This document shows, piece after piece, positions 49,711 to 57,766 of a stretch of DNA of 64,000 nucleotides. The translations under genes and the position numbers were made by a program. Positions within the stretch are counted from its first letter, which is position 1; each line of letters starts with the position of its first letter. The DNA is from Sphingopyxis sp. YR583 (lineage in GTDB: Bacteria; Pseudomonadota; Alphaproteobacteria; Sphingomonadales; Sphingomonadaceae): the NCBI RefSeq assembly GCF_900108295.1, contig NZ_FNWK01000001.1, forward strand, positions 1,550,001-1,614,000, read 5' to 3'. The notes beneath the pieces are model-generated. The model searched no databases, had not been told where the DNA came from, and saw only the letters and a list, made by a program, of their open reading frames with translations.

Positions 49711-49740
49711 AAAAAAAGGGCCACCCGAGGGTGGCCCATG
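49711..49740. terminator. strong hairpin flanked by A tract, terminator candidate (mainly minus direction)
   Basis: GGGCCACCC at 49718-49726 pairs with GGGTGGCCC at 49729-49737. A run of seven As precedes it, so only on the minus strand does a T run follow the hairpin. On the plus strand it could still end the thioesterase transcript without a clear T tract. Confidence 0.55.
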
Positions 49741-49756
49741 AAAGTTTTGGGAGAGG

Positions 49757-49840
49757 ATGCCTAAAAGGCATGCTCATATTGCAGCGCACAAAAAATTGTG
49801 CAACTGCGAAATGAACATCTGCTATTGCATTTTTTGCAAT
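49757..49840. repeat. three successive palindromes in an AT-rich gap
   Basis: ATGCCT-aaa-AGGCAT (49757-49771), GCACAA-aaaa-TTGTGC extended by GCAG/CTGC (49781-49807), and ATTGCA-ttttt-TGCAAT (49824-49840). They fill most of the 259 bases between the thioesterase and the next gene. They could be operators or a structured RNA; no promoter was identified. Confidence 0.65.
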
Positions 49841-49928
49841 CGAGAACGCTCACATTCATCATTCGGCGCAATCGCGACCGTCCCCACGCCCCCTCGCAAA
49901 TCATCGCAACATCGCCTAAATTGGGTGC

Positions 49929-50396
49929 ATGGGAATGTTCAATAAAATGGATGTCGGCGGCGGACTGTCCGATTTCTGGGCCTATGTCCGCGAACCCCGC
50001 CCGCATCGCTGGGCCGTCTGGGGCGTCGCGCTGGCGCTGACCTGGCTGATTTTCACTGGGGTCGAGAAATATCTGATCCCTTATGAAAAGCCCAAGGAAC
50101 AGATTATCTATTTCGAGAACTGGACCGCGAACCGCAGCGCGGCGGAGATTCGTGCCGACTGGGTGGCGCGCGCGAAAGAGACGACGCTGCACAACGCGCA
50201 GAAGCGCGCCGAATATCAACGCTTCGCCGACAGCCTCGGCATCGAATATGATTCGAGCGAAGCCGACCAGGTGACGCGCGAAACGCTGGGTGAGGAAGCA
50301 GCGGCGGCGGCGAAGAAAAAGCCCGCGCCGGTGCAGGTCCGCTCCACACTCGCCGAACGCGCGGCGCGCGGCGCGCAACCCAAAGCGGCCGACTGA
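49929..50396 (+). CDS. hypothetical membrane-anchored protein
   Basis: A 155-residue protein with one membrane helix at about residues 30-46 (WGVALALTWLIFTGV), then a periplasmic or cytoplasmic charged helical tail (IRADWVARAKETTLHNAQKR). No family recognised. The stop is 4 bases before ribD, so it may be cotranscribed with the riboflavin genes. Confidence 0.72.
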   Translation: MGMFNKMDVGGGLSDFWAYVREPRPHRWAVWGVALALTWLIFTGVEKYLIPYEKPKEQIIYFENWTANRSAAEIRADWVARAKETTLHNAQKRAEYQRFADSLGIEYDSSEADQVTRETLGEEAAAAAKKKPAPVQVRSTLAERAARGAQPKAAD

Positions 50397-50400
50397 CCGA

Positions 50401-51375
50401 ATGCAGCGTGGCCCCGACGATGCCGACTGGATGGCGGTCGCCGTCGCGCTGTCACGACGCGGCTGGCCGGGGTCGGCGCCCAATCCCAATGTCGGCTGTC
50501 TGATCGTCAAGCAGGGCAAGGTCGTCGCGCGCGGCTGGACGCAGGCGGGCGGGCGTCCGCATGCCGAGGCGGTAGCGCTGGAAGTCGCGGGCGAATCGGC
50601 GCGCGGTGCGACCGCCTATGTCACGCTCGAACCGTGCGCCCATACGAGCCCGCGGGGGCCAGCGTGCAGCGATTCGCTAATCGCGGCCGGTATAGCGCGT
50701 GTGGTGATCGCGGCGCAGGATCCCGATGCGCGGACCGACGGCAAGGGCATTGCGCGGCTGCAGGCGGCGGGGATCGAAGTCGTTTTCAATGTCCTCCCCG
50801 CCGAAGCGCGCGCTGCGATGGCGCCCTGGTGGACGCGGCACACCCAAGGGCGTCCGTTCATCACGCTGAAGCTCGCGACTTCGCTCGACGGCTGCATCGC
50901 CCGCGCCGACGGATCGAGCCGCTGGATCACCGGCGAAAGGGCCCGTGCGCATGGTCATCTGGAGCGCGCAAAGCATCAGGCGATCCTCGTCGGGCGCGGC
51001 ACGCTCGACGCCGACGCGCCGAAGCTCGACGTGCGGCTAGCGGGGCTCGAATCACGCAGTCCGAAAAAGATGCTGCTGACGCGCGGGCCGGCGCCCGAGG
51101 GCTGGACCGCCGTGGCATCCCCCGAAGCGGTGGGCGACGTCGATTCGCTGCTCGTCGAGGGCGGCGCGGGCGCGGCGTCGGCTTTCCTTGCCGCCGACCG
51201 CGTCGATCGGCTGCTGCTCTATCGCGCTCCGATCCTGGTTGGCGACGGGCGGCACGCGCTCGGCGACATCGGGCTTGCGGACCTCGCCGACGCCCATCAT
51301 CGCTGGCGCCTCGCCGACAGCCGCCTGCTTGGCATCGACCGGCTCGACGTCTACGAGCGCGTCAGAGAAGGATAA
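50401..51375 (+). CDS. ribD: bifunctional riboflavin deaminase/reductase
   Basis: A 324-residue enzyme of riboflavin synthesis. The deaminase zinc site is HAEAVALE with PCAHTSPRGPAC. The reductase domain begins at FITLKLATSLDGCIA and ends YRAPILVGDG. The FMN riboswitch often found before rib genes is not seen in the short gap. Followed by ribE after 7 bases. Confidence 0.96.
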   Translation: MQRGPDDADWMAVAVALSRRGWPGSAPNPNVGCLIVKQGKVVARGWTQAGGRPHAEAVALEVAGESARGATAYVTLEPCAHTSPRGPACSDSLIAAGIARVVIAAQDPDARTDGKGIARLQAAGIEVVFNVLPAEARAAMAPWWTRHTQGRPFITLKLATSLDGCIARADGSSRWITGERARAHGHLERAKHQAILVGRGTLDADAPKLDVRLAGLESRSPKKMLLTRGPAPEGWTAVASPEAVGDVDSLLVEGGAGAASAFLAADRVDRLLLYRAPILVGDGRHALGDIGLADLADAHHRWRLADSRLLGIDRLDVYERVREG

Positions 51376-51382
51376 CGCACCC

Positions 51383-52012
51383 ATGTTCACCGGCATCATC
51401 ACCGACATCGGCACCATCCGCAGCCGCGAGGATCGCGGCGACACGCGGCTCGTCATCGAAACCACCTATGATGTCGACAGCATCGACATCGGCGCCTCGA
51501 TCGCCTGTTCGGGCGCCTGCCTGACCGTCGTCGAAAAGGGCATCGACGAAGGCAGCAATGGGCCCGGCGGCTGGTTCGCGATCGACGCGAGCCGCGAAAC
51601 GCTCGCGCGGACAGCGCCCGGGATGTGGGATCAGGGGCGTCGCCTCAACCTCGAACGCGCGCTCAAGATCGGCGACGAGCTTGGCGGGCATATCGTCACG
51701 GGGCATGTCGACGATATCGGCCGTATCGTGTCGGTGGTGCCCGTCGGCGACAGCGTGACGGTCACCGTCGCGGCGCCGGCATCGCTCGCCCCGCATATCG
51801 CCGCAAAGGGTTCGATCACCGTCGATGGCGTCTCGCTGACGGTCAACGAAGTGACCGACCAGCCGAACGGCGAAGCCCATTTCACGCTCAACATCATCCC
51901 CCACACGCAGGAGATGACGACGTTGAACGAAGTGGTCGCGGACCGCCCGGTCAATCTCGAGATCGATATCCTCGCGCGCTACCTCGCGCGGATGCAGGCG
52001 CGCGGCGCCTAA
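51383..52012 (+). CDS. ribE: riboflavin synthase, alpha subunit
   Basis: A 209-residue protein of two lumazine-binding repeats. MFTGIITDIG opens the first repeat and HIVTGHVDDIG the second; the central ASRETLARTAPG and GVSLTVNEV are conserved. It makes riboflavin from two lumazine molecules. Its stop overlaps the stop of convergent mmcB by 4 bases. Confidence 0.97.
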   Translation: MFTGIITDIGTIRSREDRGDTRLVIETTYDVDSIDIGASIACSGACLTVVEKGIDEGSNGPGGWFAIDASRETLARTAPGMWDQGRRLNLERALKIGDELGGHIVTGHVDDIGRIVSVVPVGDSVTVTVAAPASLAPHIAAKGSITVDGVSLTVNEVTDQPNGEAHFTLNIIPHTQEMTTLNEVVADRPVNLEIDILARYLARMQARGA

Positions 52013-52476
52013 CCCTCCAGCCAGCTTGCAGCCAGTTCGGGGTCGGCGGCCATCATCGACCGCCGCATGGCGAGCCGTCCGATCCTGAGCAGTTCGGCCT
52101 TGCGGCGCGCAGGGGCGAGGTTGCAGCTTGCGGCTTCACGGACGACCGCCGCGCCATAGCGGTCGGCGACGATCAGCCCCGATGTCTCGCGGCGATAGCC
52201 CTCGGTCTCGAGGATCGCGGGGTCGAGCCCCGACGCAAGCGCCCAATAGAAGCGGTCGCACCAGTCGCAATAGTCGGGCCATTTGCCGTCGCCGTGCAGG
52301 TCGGCGCGGCTGACCTTGATCTCGACGATCGTGATATTGCCCTTCGCGTCGATCGCGGTGAGGTCGGTACGCCGCCCGTTGGGCAAGGTGACTTCGGGAA
52401 TCGCAACCAGCCCCTGCTGCGCGAACAGCCGGCATACCCCGCGCGCGACATCCGCGGCGGTGATCATATCCGTCAT
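52009..52476 (-). CDS. mmcB: MmcB family DNA repair protein
   Basis: A 155-residue PD-(D/E)XK-type nuclease-like protein. The catalytic pattern is RRTDLTAIDAKG followed by VEIKVSRADL. MmcB is named in Caulobacter for mitomycin C protection and is part of DNA-damage tolerance. No LexA box was found by eye in the upstream gap, but the region is full of hairpins. Confidence 0.9.
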   Translation of the reverse strand: MTDMITAADVARGVCRLFAQQGLVAIPEVTLPNGRRTDLTAIDAKGNITIVEIKVSRADLHGDGKWPDYCDWCDRFYWALASGLDPAILETEGYRRETSGLIVADRYGAAVVREAASCNLAPARRKAELLRIGRLAMRRSMMAADPELAASWLEG

Positions 52477-52507
52477 CGCTTAGAGCCCGTCCTCAAAATG
52501 GAAGCCG

Positions 52508-52531
52508 CCACCTCGCCTGGGCGAGGGGTGG
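52508..52531. repeat. hairpin upstream of mmcB
   Basis: CCACCTCGCC pairs with GGCGAG and GTGG (two-base bulge). First of three hairpins in the 287-base gap before the next gene. Confidence 0.5.
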
Positions 52532-52590
52532 ACTAAACATATGATATTTCTCAGAAAAATATGACATTTAGTACAATCCGCATGAGATTC

Positions 52591-52628
52591 TGTTGCGTTT
52601 TGACCGACTTGTGAGTGAAAACGCAACA
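52591..52628. repeat. 11-bp perfect inverted repeat
   Basis: TGTTGCGTTTT at 52591-52601 and AAAACGCAACA at 52618-52628, spacer 16 bases. It ends 6 bases before a second, stronger inverted repeat. Confidence 0.8.
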
Positions 52629-52634
52629 ATCTGG

Positions 52635-52686
52635 GCGCTCAACGGAGTTCGAAAGCGCTACTGCACTTTCGAACTCCGTTGAGCGC
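52635..52686. repeat. 21-bp perfect inverted repeat
   Basis: Arms 52635-52655 and 52666-52686 (GCGCTCAACGGAGTTCGAAA and one more base) are perfect complements around a 10-base spacer. No T tract follows on either strand, so it is not a standard terminator. It lies at the change from core to accessory-looking DNA. Confidence 0.88.
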
Positions 52687-52763
52687 AACCTTGGGCGTTA
52701 ATTTCAGCGCCTCTTCGGCGTGAAGAGATTGTGGCAACCTCAGTGGGGTCCCGACCCCTTCGT

Positions 52764-53099
52764 TCACTCTCCCGGCATCGTGCTGGTCGACGAATAGTCT
52801 TTGAATTTGTCCGTGAAGTTGGCGTGATAATCGTCGATCTGCATTTGGGCATTTTCTTCGGCATCTGCCTGCGAGTCGCCGCCTGCGCGGTTTGCCGATG
52901 TCACCGCCGCTTTGAATGCAGACTGTTCGGCGTCGCACGCCGATTTTACCGAAAGTTCGAACTCGCCTTCCCCGACTTTCGCTTCAAGTTGCTTCTTCAG
53001 ATGCGCGCGGAGACATTTCGTGAAAGCAGCACGCGTCGTGTCGACGTTGCCGGCTGGTGCCGGCGCCATGGCGGCCAAAAGAATTGAAGCGATAAGCAT
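52764..53099 (-). CDS. hypothetical exported protein
   Basis: A 111-residue protein with a signal peptide (LIASILLAAMAPAPAG) and two cysteines in the mature part (FTKCLRAHL, SACDAEQ) that may form a disulfide. Mostly helical and charged. No family recognised. Confidence 0.65.
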   Translation of the reverse strand: MLIASILLAAMAPAPAGNVDTTRAAFTKCLRAHLKKQLEAKVGEGEFELSVKSACDAEQSAFKAAVTSANRAGGDSQADAEENAQMQIDDYHANFTDKFKDYSSTSTMPGE

Positions 53100-53300
53100 C
53101 CTGCGACTCCCCGTTTGCAGATGTGTCTGTCACCAGAAATTTAGCTCAGCCCATCACAAAATGGGAGCATGATTCTGCATGGCCGCGCAAAGCGTTGTGA
53201 CACCAGGCGCGAAGTTTGCAACCAACGTGCCGGCAATGAGATGATACGACTAAACACTGGTTTCATGTGTTCGCCGCCAGCTTCATCGGCCGGCGCGATG

Positions 53301-53347
53301 GGTGCCCGGCCCTGGGCCCTATCCCTTTCGGGGCGGGACCGGGCACC
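53301..53347. repeat. GC-rich hairpin in accessory gap
   Basis: GGTGCCCGG at 53301-53309 with CCGGGCACC at 53339-53347, with further pairing inside around CCCTTTCGGGG. No T run after it in either direction. Confidence 0.6.
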
Positions 53348-53417
53348 AATTCCTATTTCGTTTCTGTGTCGCTAGAAATCTGTTTCCTACAACATCAAGC
53401 GGCACCATGCTGCGGAC

Positions 53418-53549
53418 ATGAAGAAGCGTCGCTCAGCTTTGCGGGATAGCGCGCTCGCGATCGAGTACTGGATCGCGACAGTCGTCGTCGGTGGGGCCTT
53501 TTTGGCTGGATTGCGAGAAGCGCTTATCTTTTTGCTGGGCGGCAATTAA
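53418..53549 (+). CDS. possible small membrane peptide, 43 residues
   Basis: ATG followed by a basic start (MKKRRSALRD) and one hydrophobic segment (WIATVVVGGAFLAGL), ending LLGGN before TAA. The layout fits small membrane proteins, but the ribosome binding site is weak and there is no family evidence. Confidence 0.3.
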   Translation: MKKRRSALRDSALAIEYWIATVVVGGAFLAGLREALIFLLGGN

Positions 53550-53882
53550 TCTTGCGAGGCGGTAGCTCGCTCAATAGATTGTTAGTGCGACTGACGCGCG
53601 TGAATGCTTTAACGGAGTAGTTCTGATGCCTCTTAAGGAAGATGTACCCGGCGACTAAGTAGGTCGCAAAAGCAACTCCTCCGATGCGTGGTTCATGGGC
53701 TTGGATCGGCAGTCTTGGACTCCGTTGGGTTTGGATGCGTGGCATTTCTGCGATCTATCCGCTCGACTGAGAAGGTTACGTTCAATCGTTTGGCAATTCG
53801 GCGTAGCGATGAGTATGCCGTCTTTCGGCGTGCTGGAGGAATCTTCATTAGGCCTCACTTGATAGCTCAAAACACGGCTTTG

Positions 53883-54668
53883 CTAGATTTCGATAACCAG
53901 CATTGGATCGAAGCGGCTGTTCTCAATGGGGCCGCCAGGCCGGCGCGGACCGTAGCCTTTTGGATTGCAGATGACCCGGCAGCTGCCAGCCTGGTAGTCG
54001 CAGCTTGAGTGTGTATGGCCATGGATCCAGAGATCTGCGCCTCCTGACTCGACGATGTCCGTCATTCGCGACGCGAACGCTGGGTTGAGTGCATCTCCAT
54101 CAAACCGAGGGTCAAGAGAACGCGGGTCCGGTAGATGGTGTGTGACAACAACCGTCTTTCGGATGTCTTCGGGGTTGGTTTCAAGTTCTCCGGCCAACCA
54201 AGCCCGCGAGGCTTTGTGGAATTGGAGTGCATCCGCGGGATGGAATCGCTCGCCGGATCGTATATCAATCAATCGATGGTCATTTAGATATCGTGATGCT
54301 TCCATCATCGCCTCTTCCACGGAATGGGGCGAAGGGGCCATGAGTTCGTAATCGGTCCATAGGGTTGCCCCTAAAAACCGCACGTCGCCGATTGTTGCGC
54401 TGGCATCCATCAGAAGGTGAACACCCAATTCGGCAGCGATAACTCTCGCCTTGTCAGCCTCTTTGGGAAGCAAACAATTATACCATTCATGGTTTCCCGG
54501 CACATAGATCACTGGGCGACTATCAGCTCGATCAATAAGCCAGCGAACCGCTTCGGATGCGACATGGATGTCGCCAGCCGCCACAAGTACATCGAACTCC
54601 GGCTTCGGGTCCGGAACGTCCCATTGGCTTTGCTCGATGTGCAGGTCGCTTAGTATCCAAAGCCGCAT
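53883..54668 (-). CDS. calcineurin-like metallophosphoesterase
   Basis: A 261-residue phosphoesterase. All metal motifs are present: LSDLHIEQ, AAGDIH, VPGNHEWY, VTHHLPDPRS and IHGHTHSSCDY. Often carried on mobile or accessory DNA; substrate unknown. Its base composition is lower in GC than the core genes. Confidence 0.88.
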   Translation of the reverse strand: MRLWILSDLHIEQSQWDVPDPKPEFDVLVAAGDIHVASEAVRWLIDRADSRPVIYVPGNHEWYNCLLPKEADKARVIAAELGVHLLMDASATIGDVRFLGATLWTDYELMAPSPHSVEEAMMEASRYLNDHRLIDIRSGERFHPADALQFHKASRAWLAGELETNPEDIRKTVVVTHHLPDPRSLDPRFDGDALNPAFASRMTDIVESGGADLWIHGHTHSSCDYQAGSCRVICNPKGYGPRRPGGPIENSRFDPMLVIEI

Positions 54669-54689
54669 GTCGTTTCCGCAATCATAGGA

Positions 54690-55016
54690 TCAGTCATTAC
54701 TGAAGAGTGCAGTAATCCCTCTCCCCAATTGCAGTGCCTTCGGCGCATTTGTGACTTCAAAATTTTCGAGCGGCACCCGCCGGGCTGATCCAGATTTAGC
54801 GGTGCTAGCTGACGCAGCCTGGAGTCCGTAGGTGACAGCGATCGGATGCCCATCAGGTGTCCTGAGGTAGAACTCGTCTTTTTCATTGAAAGCACGAAGC
54901 GAGATCTGCAGGTCGGTGACCAGTGAGAGCCCGTTTTTGTTTAGCATTTCGACGAGCGGTCGCAGCTCTTCCGTGAAGTCTGTCAGAGCAATTCGGCCAG
55001 GAAAACGAAATTTCAT
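54690..55016 (-). CDS. hypothetical protein with structured mRNA leader
   Basis: A 108-residue protein, no signal peptide or membrane segment (MKFRFPGRIALTDFTEELRP). No family recognised. GAAGGAGGA lies 7 bases before the ATG and is itself immediately preceded by a multi-stem structure (55043-55172), suggesting regulated translation. It starts 21 bases upstream of the phosphoesterase gene and may be cotranscribed with it. Confidence 0.65.
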   Translation of the reverse strand: MKFRFPGRIALTDFTEELRPLVEMLNKNGLSLVTDLQISLRAFNEKDEFYLRTPDGHPIAVTYGLQAASASTAKSGSARRVPLENFEVTNAPKALQLGRGITALFSND

Positions 55017-55042
55017 GCCAGTCCTCCTTCGTTCAAATCGGG

Positions 55043-55172
55043 GACCGGCAAAGCCGGGTGTTGGAAACCTGGACTCACGTACAGGCGCCGCCGCCTTTGG
55101 GCGGTGCCTTGGACATACGCGACGGCCACCCGGCCGCTAAAGCGACCGGTGTCGTGAGTTCTGGGGTTTCCA
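55043..55172 (-). ncRNA. candidate structured 5' leader RNA (possible cis-regulatory element)
   Basis: Read on the minus strand: a closing stem pairs TGGAAACC (55172-55165) with GGTTTCCA (55069-55062), and CTCACG with CGTGAG (55158-55153 with 55078-55073). Inside are two hairpins: one with ACACCGG/CCGGGTG plus CGCT/AGCG, and one with GGCACCGCC/GGCGGCGCC (55084-55108). A third hairpin, CCGGC-ttt-GCCGG (55043-55058), stands just before the ribosome binding site. I do not recognise a named riboswitch. Confidence 0.6.
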
Positions 55173-55509
55173 CGCCCCACCGTCAGGATTGACCAACGGC
55201 TGGGAGATCGTTGCAGAACCGGCTCGTCAGTGCAAGGATGTTCCACAATCATCCTGTGATTGGCTTATTGGTCGGGAAATTGTCAGTTCGTTGCGTTGCC
55301 ACACGCTATGACAACGGCTCATTCTTCTTCCATTGCCAGACTAGGCGCGTGCTGGTTGCGGAAGGCGACTTGCCATGCCGCGCCCACTCACTCGTTCGAC
55401 GGCGAGGTGGAAGATCCCCGTGTTCCGTGGAATCCGGCCCCAGATTATCTTTTTTGCCCGCCGACTGCTCCACTCGGTGTTTGATTGCGCATAGTATGCC
55501 CATTTGAAG
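55173..55509. other. intergenic stretch, nothing identified
   Basis: Between the structured leader and the end of the next minus-strand gene. It must contain the promoter for the leader transcript on the minus strand, but I see no clear -35/-10 pair. Short open frames on both strands lack support. Confidence 0.5.
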
Positions 55510-56805
55510 CTAGTATTTTTTGCTGAGATGAGTCTCGTTGTCCGCAGAGTAGCGCGGTTTGTAGCGCTCCGAAGGCATTTTCCAATTCCGGATTAAATCA
55601 AGGGGATCCTGGCTTCCCAGGAATTCTCGGGCAAGCGCCAGCCTCTCAAGAATCTCGGCCTGCTCCTCTTCGGGAAGCTGCCTCGATCGATCCTCAACAC
55701 CGGCGAGGAAGCGTTCGGTACTCACGACATTGGACCATTGGTTGATTACGTCCCGGAGTTCCGACTGACTATCGGTGACTGACTGCTCGATCCTCCGGCG
55801 GTCTTCGACCCGTTTGCGTCGCTCCTCTTCGGCGATCCATTCTTGTTGGCGGATTGCCGCTTGGCATTCAGCTTCCTCAAGCTTGACAACCAATTCTCGG
55901 GCTGAGGCCTCGATTTCCTCGACGATGGACCTGATTTCCCCTCCCACTGCGGCTGTCTTCGTATCCTGCCAATGTTTGCTCCAACTCACCCGCTGGTAAG
56001 GTGAGTATGCAACAAGGCGCATGCGCCCGCTGGGAATATCGCGCGTCGTAGTCCAGCTGTGGTCTGGATTACGCCCACGCGCAGGAATAGAGTCGCTGTC
56101 CCGAATATATTTCCCGTTGATGTAGCGCAGCAGCGCCGTTTCGGACATCTCGACAACGGCAAGACCAATTGCGACCGTGCCGATGTAGACAACCGTCGGC
56201 CGGGCCGGTGACCACAGACCGCCATAGTGCCAATGGTCACGCGGTTTGGAGAAAACTTCGCGCTCCTCGATTGAAGCTCGACGAAGGCCTTGCCCGGAGG
56301 GTGCCAGAACGACACGATGGCCGACGGAGGATAGGGCGTTGAACAAGTCGTTGGCGAATCCGAGTGCCTTGTCGAGGGAGGCTTGAGACGCGTTCAAGTC
56401 CAGCAGAAGCCGCTTAAACGGTCGCAGATAGGACCCTTCATCAACGGGGCGACCATTCTGAAAATGAAGCTTGGCGCCATGCAGCAATCCATGCGTCTGC
56501 GTCCGGGAAATTCGGACTGGGCAAGACTTCGGCTGTCGCGGGGCCGGTATTTTGGGCCGGGGCGTCCGAACCGGTGCCCCGTTCTGCGACCACTCGATCG
56601 GGTCGCCGGGCAAGGCTTCCGGCAGCGGACACTGCGGCGGTGCCTTGCCGACCGCGAGTTTCGCCCAATACCCGCGTTCCGGACGCGGCACATTCAGCAA
56701 GGTGCATATCCGGGCGAGATAGCTTCCGGACACATCGAAGCGCACGGCGATCTTTGAAATCGGTTCTGACCAGACAAGTTGGTACAGATCCTCGCGCGAC
56801 ACCAT
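55510..56805 (-). CDS. hypothetical protein with N-terminal helix-turn-helix and coiled coil
   Basis: A 431-residue protein. An N-terminal DNA-binding-like segment reads REDLYQLVWSEPISKIAVRF followed by SGSYLARICTLLNVPRP, a helix-turn-helix pattern. A proline-rich linker, a mixed central domain and a long charged helix (about residues 305-365, many Glu/Arg) follow. The start at 56805 has GAGGAG 7 bases upstream. The family is known to me only as hypothetical proteins of accessory DNA. Function unknown. Confidence 0.7.
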   Translation of the reverse strand: MVSREDLYQLVWSEPISKIAVRFDVSGSYLARICTLLNVPRPERGYWAKLAVGKAPPQCPLPEALPGDPIEWSQNGAPVRTPRPKIPAPRQPKSCPVRISRTQTHGLLHGAKLHFQNGRPVDEGSYLRPFKRLLLDLNASQASLDKALGFANDLFNALSSVGHRVVLAPSGQGLRRASIEEREVFSKPRDHWHYGGLWSPARPTVVYIGTVAIGLAVVEMSETALLRYINGKYIRDSDSIPARGRNPDHSWTTTRDIPSGRMRLVAYSPYQRVSWSKHWQDTKTAAVGGEIRSIVEEIEASARELVVKLEEAECQAAIRQQEWIAEEERRKRVEDRRRIEQSVTDSQSELRDVINQWSNVVSTERFLAGVEDRSRQLPEEEQAEILERLALAREFLGSQDPLDLIRNWKMPSERYKPRYSADNETHLSKKY

Positions 56806-56970
56806 TGCAATGCTCCTCGGCCCCCAATTCACTTTCGACAACATCAATGACCTTGAACAGCGTTTTGTTGGGCGATGGGCACCTCGAACATTCTGGATGA
56901 GAGCTACCGGCTACGAGCTCGGCACGCCCATCTATGTCGTGTCCAAACCTTTCCATGGCCTTATTGCCAA

Positions 56971-57008
56971 TTGACATATATCCAAAGAGCATTTAACTAA
57001 TACGTATT
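56971..57008 (+). promoter_or_regulatory. promoter and palindrome before the NrtR-type operon
   Basis: TTGACA at 56971-56976 and a weak -10 (TAACTA, 56994-56999) with a 17-base spacer. The perfect palindrome AATACGTATT (56999-57008) covers the expected transcription start. The Nudix-type regulator encoded next is the natural candidate to bind it. Confidence 0.5.
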
Positions 57009-57029
57009 GCGGATATAAGTGAGTTGGTG

Positions 57030-57755
57030 ATGACCGAAGATGAGTTTCTCACAGGCTACAACCCGAACGAATTCGAGCGGCCCTCCATGACCGTTGACTT
57101 GGTGCTGATGAGCGTCGTCGATGGCGCGCCCACAGCATTGTTGCGTCGCCGCGACGAGCATCCTTTCCAAGGTAAATGGGCATTGCCTGGTGGCTTCGTC
57201 GGGATAGATGAGAGTCTCGATGCCGCGGCCGGACGGCTGCTTGAGACCGAAGCCAGGCTGGCCAATGCCTACATCGAACAGCTCTACACTTTCGGTGCCC
57301 CTGACCGCGATCCCCGAATGCGCATCATCACAGTCGCCTATTTTGCGCTTCTGCCGGCAGATCGCTTCGCAGCAACGCTCAAGGCAAGCGCCGACCTGAC
57401 ACTGGCGGAACTACTAATTCCTTGGGAGGGCGAGACCGGGGGTCCCGTGACGGTGTGCAGCGAGGATGGAGAACCTTTGCCACTCGCCTTTGATCATGCC
57501 GAGATACTTGGCCTCGCGGTCAAGCGCCTGCGCGGCAAGCTCGATTATTCATCGATCGCTTTCTCGTTGCTGCCAGAGCTTTTTACGTTGCGTCAGTTGC
57601 AGGACGTTCACGAAGCTATCCTCGGTGTCCGGCTGAACAAGCCGGCTTTTCGGCGACGTATGCTCGACAAAGGGTGGGTTGAGGGAACGGGCGAGCGCGA
57701 GACTGGCGCATCGTTCAGACCTGCAGAACTCTACCGTTTCAAACCACAGAATTGA
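57030..57755 (+). CDS. NrtR-like Nudix-domain transcriptional regulator
   Basis: A 241-residue protein: N-terminal Nudix domain (residues 20-150) and C-terminal winged helix (LPELFTLRQLQDVHEAILG; FRRRMLDKGWVEG; ending LYRFKP). The Nudix box is degenerate: after GFVGIDES the helix reads RLLETEARL where catalytic enzymes have REUxEExGU, so two key glutamates and the glycine are lost. That fits NrtR regulators, which bind ADP-ribose or related NAD metabolites instead of hydrolysing them. First gene of a three-gene unit. Confidence 0.88.
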   Translation: MTEDEFLTGYNPNEFERPSMTVDLVLMSVVDGAPTALLRRRDEHPFQGKWALPGGFVGIDESLDAAAGRLLETEARLANAYIEQLYTFGAPDRDPRMRIITVAYFALLPADRFAATLKASADLTLAELLIPWEGETGGPVTVCSEDGEPLPLAFDHAEILGLAVKRLRGKLDYSSIAFSLLPELFTLRQLQDVHEAILGVRLNKPAFRRRMLDKGWVEGTGERETGASFRPAELYRFKPQN

Positions 57756-57766
57756 GGGAGGCTAAC

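Larger units (their letters stand above)
53100..53882. other. long gap with little supported content
   Basis: This 783-base stretch holds no gene of normal size that I can support. It contains one strong hairpin (53301-53347) and a possible 43-residue membrane peptide (53418-53549). Several overlapping frames in both directions lack start signals and recognisable features. It may be decayed island DNA. Confidence 0.6.

Noticed and set aside
50290..50400. FMN riboswitch before ribD
   Set aside because: The ribD start lies 4 bases after the previous gene and no riboswitch-like fold is present.
53688..54008. 106-codon plus-strand frame in the accessory gap
   Set aside because: Overlaps the metallophosphoesterase 3' end and has no recognisable features or start signal.
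55013..55252. 79-codon minus-strand frame over the structured leader
   Set aside because: The region is better explained as paired RNA stems leading to the ribosome binding site of the next gene; composition is arginine- and proline-rich.
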